From: Penium margaritaceum
Lineage: Eukaryota > Streptophyta > Zygnematophyceae > Desmidiales > Peniaceae
Assembly (NCBI GenBank): GCA_023375785.1
Contig: SZWC01004746.1
Coordinates: forward strand, 76,732 to 97,023
DNA length: 20,292 nt
Direction of reading: 5' to 3'
Positions 18,242 through 20,292 of this stretch are shown piece after piece. Position numbers and translations under genes: made by a program. The notes under the pieces are model-generated. The model was not told where the DNA came from, did not search any database, and worked only from the letters and a program-made list of their open reading frames with translations. Every line of letters begins with the position of its first letter. Position 1 is the first letter of the stretch.

Positions 18242-19405
18242 ATGGTTGACCTATCGGGAGGAGTGGGGGCTGCCGCAGGGCAGTCCTCAAGCTCAACAGT
18301 GGCTACCACAGGGCAGACCACTGGAGCAAATGTGAGTGCTACGTCACTGTCGCAAGGTCTTGGACCCCTGGGAGGAATCCCCATTTTTGAGGGAATTGAC
18401 GTCCCCCTTTGGAGATGGCAGTTCGAGCTGGAGATGAAAGTGCGCGGCTTCATCAAGCTACTGAAGGGAGAGGAGCAGGTTCCCGCGGAAGGTACATCTA
18501 AGTATGAGACATGGATGGATCAAAATGATATTGTCATGTCATTCCTCAGCAACGCGATAGCCAAGAAGTATGTTCCCATCATTGCCGGGTACACGCTGGC
18601 TTCCGAAGCTTACGACAAGCTCAAGTGCGTGCACCAATCCACCTCCCTCGCGAACAGACTATTCATCCTACAACGGCTGATCAACATGTAGGTGAATGAG
18701 GGCGAATCAATCCCTGATTTCCTACAGGAGTTTGAAGGACTCCTTGGCGAGGCTCGCCAGATGAACTGGGACCTTGACAAGAACATGCAAGCCATGATCC
18801 TCCTCATGGCGCTACAGGAGAGCTGGAGCCCAATGATCACCATCATGGGCGGCTGGAAGGAGGACAACCTGACGTACACGGCAGTGTCCGAGTACGTGCG
18901 AAACGAGGCCATGCGCCGCAGCGGAAGTGAGGCTAACTTCTCAGCCTATGCCACATGCTACGGTGGCCGCGGGAGCAAAGGGTCAGCCTCTGGTCAGAAA
19001 GGCGGCAGCGGAAGCGATGGTGGCGGAGGCAACAGTGGCGGCAAGGCTCCCAAGCGACAGGGTAACTGCTGCAACTGCGGTAAACCTGGGCACTGGGCAA
19101 GAGAGTGCAGGTCGCCAAAGAAGGAAGACGGCGGAAGCGGTGGGAAAAAAGGCGACAAAAAGGGTGGCAAAGAAGCTACCAACATGATGGCACAGAGCAC
19201 GCCTCTAGCAAAAGGAGCGGCGCTGCTCAGGCCAGGAGCTTTTGGGCTCGACTCCGGCACCGATCATCACTCCAGCAACGACCAGGCTGGATTTGTCTCC
19301 ATCGGCCCCACCGATCGACGGTTCAGATGTGCAAACGGCAGTGTTGTCAACGCAAAGGGCGTGGGAGACAAGTTGGTGAGCATCAACCTTAATGGTGCAG
19401 AGAAG
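18242..19405 (+). pseudogene. Copia gag and protease
   Basis: Gag forms the virus-like particle and protease cleaves the polyprotein. The ATG at 18242 is chosen because the frame runs from it through the whole domain. Residues 1-45 are Ser/Thr/Gly-rich, LWRWQFELEM starts at residue 56, and FLSNAIAKKYV and a Gag helical domain follow. A TAG at 18689-18691 (codon 150) interrupts this domain just before VNEGESIPDFLQEFEGLL. A Gly/Ser-rich linker leads to a good CCHC zinc knuckle, CCNCGKPGHWAREC (19067-19108), which binds RNA, and a Lys-rich segment. The protease follows with FGLDSGTDHH, whose DSG triad (19250-19258) is intact. The frame is lost at the N at 19406. Apart from one stop, the sequence reads as a young copy. 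Confidence 0.88.
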
Positions 19406-19406
19406 N
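19406..19406. other. Assembly N at the protease-integrase frame change
   Basis: The reading frame upstream (gag-protease) and the one downstream (LRDVVYMPSF) differ, and the switch falls at this single ambiguous base. Missing bases at an assembly gap are the simplest cause. Confidence 0.8.
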
Positions 19407-19407
19407 G

Positions 19408-20292
19408 CTACGTGACGTGGTCTACATGCCCTCCTTTGCGGCAAACCTTCTGTCCGTGTCAAAGATAACGGACAACGACATGACAGTGGTGTTCACACAG
19501 AAGAAGGCGGTCATCGCCAGGAACGAGGACATCAAGGTCCTGTATGCCAACAAAGATCTCGTGGCACAGGTTCCACGGGTTGACGGACTCTACGTATTGC
19601 AAACAATGGCAGCAAAGACCTCGGAAGACGAGGGTCATGCGGGTGAAGCGGAGGCAGTGGTCTTGGCACCAACACAGGAGAGCACACCAACGAGAACTGA
19701 AAAAGCAACCTCTACCGCAAAGGACAAAGACACTGATCTGTGGCACAGACGCTTTGGGCATGTTGCAAATAGCACGCTCCAAGTCATTCAGCAACAACAA
19801 CTGGTCCGTGGCATGGATGGTTGCAAGAAGGATGCGGTTGGGTGTGGCAGCCTGTGTGAACCTTGCCTCCAAGGCAAGACCAAACGAACGCGCTTTGAGC
19901 GCAATGGTCACCGTGCAGAATCAGCCCTTGACCTGATTCACACCGACGTGTGTGGACCCTTTCGCACTGCGTCAAATGGTAGTAGCAAGTATTTTCTGAC
20001 CTTCATAGATGACCACAGCCGCAAGGTGTGGATCTTCTTCCTCAAAACAAAGGGAGAGGTCAAAGAAAAGTTGTAGGAGTTTGTCGCCATGGTGGAGCGG
20101 CAGACCGGAAAGAAAGTCAAAGGGATGCGGAGCGACAACGGCGGAGAGTACGAGGCATGCAAGGGCTGGTTGCGGCAACATGGGGTCAACCACCAGCCCA
20201 CAACGCCTTACACGCCGCAGAGCAATGGTGTTGCCGAACAGATAAATCAGACCATCCTCGGCATGGTGCATAGCATGCTCTTTGATGCAAGG
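19408..20292 (+). pseudogene. Copia protease end and integrase, partial
   Basis: The frame opens with LRDVVYMPSFAANLLSVSKI, the end of the Copia protease region. After an acidic linker comes the GAG-pre-integrase domain, DLWHRRFGHV with the HHCC finger: two His near 19744-19761 and CEPC at about 19855-19866. The integrase core has HTDVCGP with the first Asp (19945-19947), SRKVWIFFLKTK, RSDNGGEYEA with the second Asp (20134-20136), and PQSNGVAEQINQT with the Glu (20236-20238). All three catalytic residues are present. A TAG at 20074-20076 interrupts the core. In the last motif the two Arg usual in the family (NGVAER.NR) are Gln, as CG to CA changes would give. The gene is open at the window edge. 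Confidence 0.9.

Larger units (their letters stand above)
17161..20292 (+). mobile_element. Copia-type LTR retrotransposon (element B), 5' part
   Basis: The order is LTR, primer-binding site, leader, gag with zinc knuckle, protease, then integrase. Integrase before reverse transcriptase is the hallmark of Ty1/Copia elements. Reverse transcriptase, RNase H and the 3' LTR would lie beyond the right edge. The element begins exactly where satellite 2 ends, so it probably inserted into the satellite. It is related to element A at the left edge by its gag motif and its primer-binding site. It carries two TAG stops and an N with a frame change, yet it is far better preserved than the Ty3 element. 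Confidence 0.9.

Noticed and set aside
1748-20076. UAG reassigned to glutamine, as in some ulvophyte algae
   Set aside because: TGA at Arg positions occurs in the same element, there are frameshifts and lost catalytic residues, and TAG is rare beside many CAG codons in the better-preserved Copia element. Decay explains all of these together.

Overview
This window is eukaryotic, repeat-dominated DNA with no host gene that I can support. It holds three decayed LTR retrotransposons, an extra truncated LTR copy, and two adjacent simple satellites that fill almost half of it. The organism is not identifiable from the sequence alone. A chromodomain Ty3 element, Copia elements whose primer-binding site fits the anticodon arm of a plant-type initiator tRNA-Met, and stop codons that look like decay of methylated CAG and CG sites all suggest the green lineage (a streptophyte alga or early land plant would fit). 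That is inference.

Layout: 1-256 (minus) is the start of a Copia gag that runs off the left edge. It is followed by its primer-binding site (364-378) and a probable LTR (381 to about 927). Positions 928-1241 carry short repeats and no gene. Positions 1242-7048 (minus) are one badly decayed Ty3/gypsy chromovirus. Read from high to low coordinates it shows 5' LTR (6553-7048), primer-binding site, gag, protease, reverse transcriptase, RNase H, integrase and chromodomain. No matching 3' LTR was recognised. Positions 7049-7305 are gene-free. A second, diverged copy of the same LTR (7306 to about 7760) is cut off by the first satellite.

Satellite 1 (about 7770-14553) is an 11-bp tandem repeat of roughly 600 units with GGG always on the plus strand. 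It includes a recurring variant dimer and two perfect internal duplications. Satellite 2 (about 14554-17160) is a 15-bp tandem repeat of roughly 170 units that abuts satellite 1 directly. Because 15 is a multiple of 3 and only one of six frames contains a stop, it yields very long meaningless ORFs on both strands.

At 17161 satellite 2 stops exactly at the TG of a plus-strand Copia element. Its 689-bp LTR (17161-17849) carries a TATA box, a perfect hairpin and, unexpectedly, a tRNA-Arg-like segment with A box, B box and a T6 terminator. A primer-binding site, a long leader, gag-protease and the first part of integrase follow, and the element runs off the right edge. The two Copia elements share the LWRW gag motif and the same unusual primer-binding site, so they are relatives in opposite orientation.

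The retrotransposon genes once worked together: Gag forms the particle, protease cuts the polyprotein, reverse transcriptase and RNase H make DNA from a tRNA primer, and integrase inserts it, with the Ty3 chromodomain guiding insertion to chromatin. All three are broken here, mostly by TAG where the family has Gln and TGA where it has Arg. Three single N bases (4521, 8294, 19406) mark assembly joins. One is flanked by an exact 227-bp duplication that is probably an artefact.
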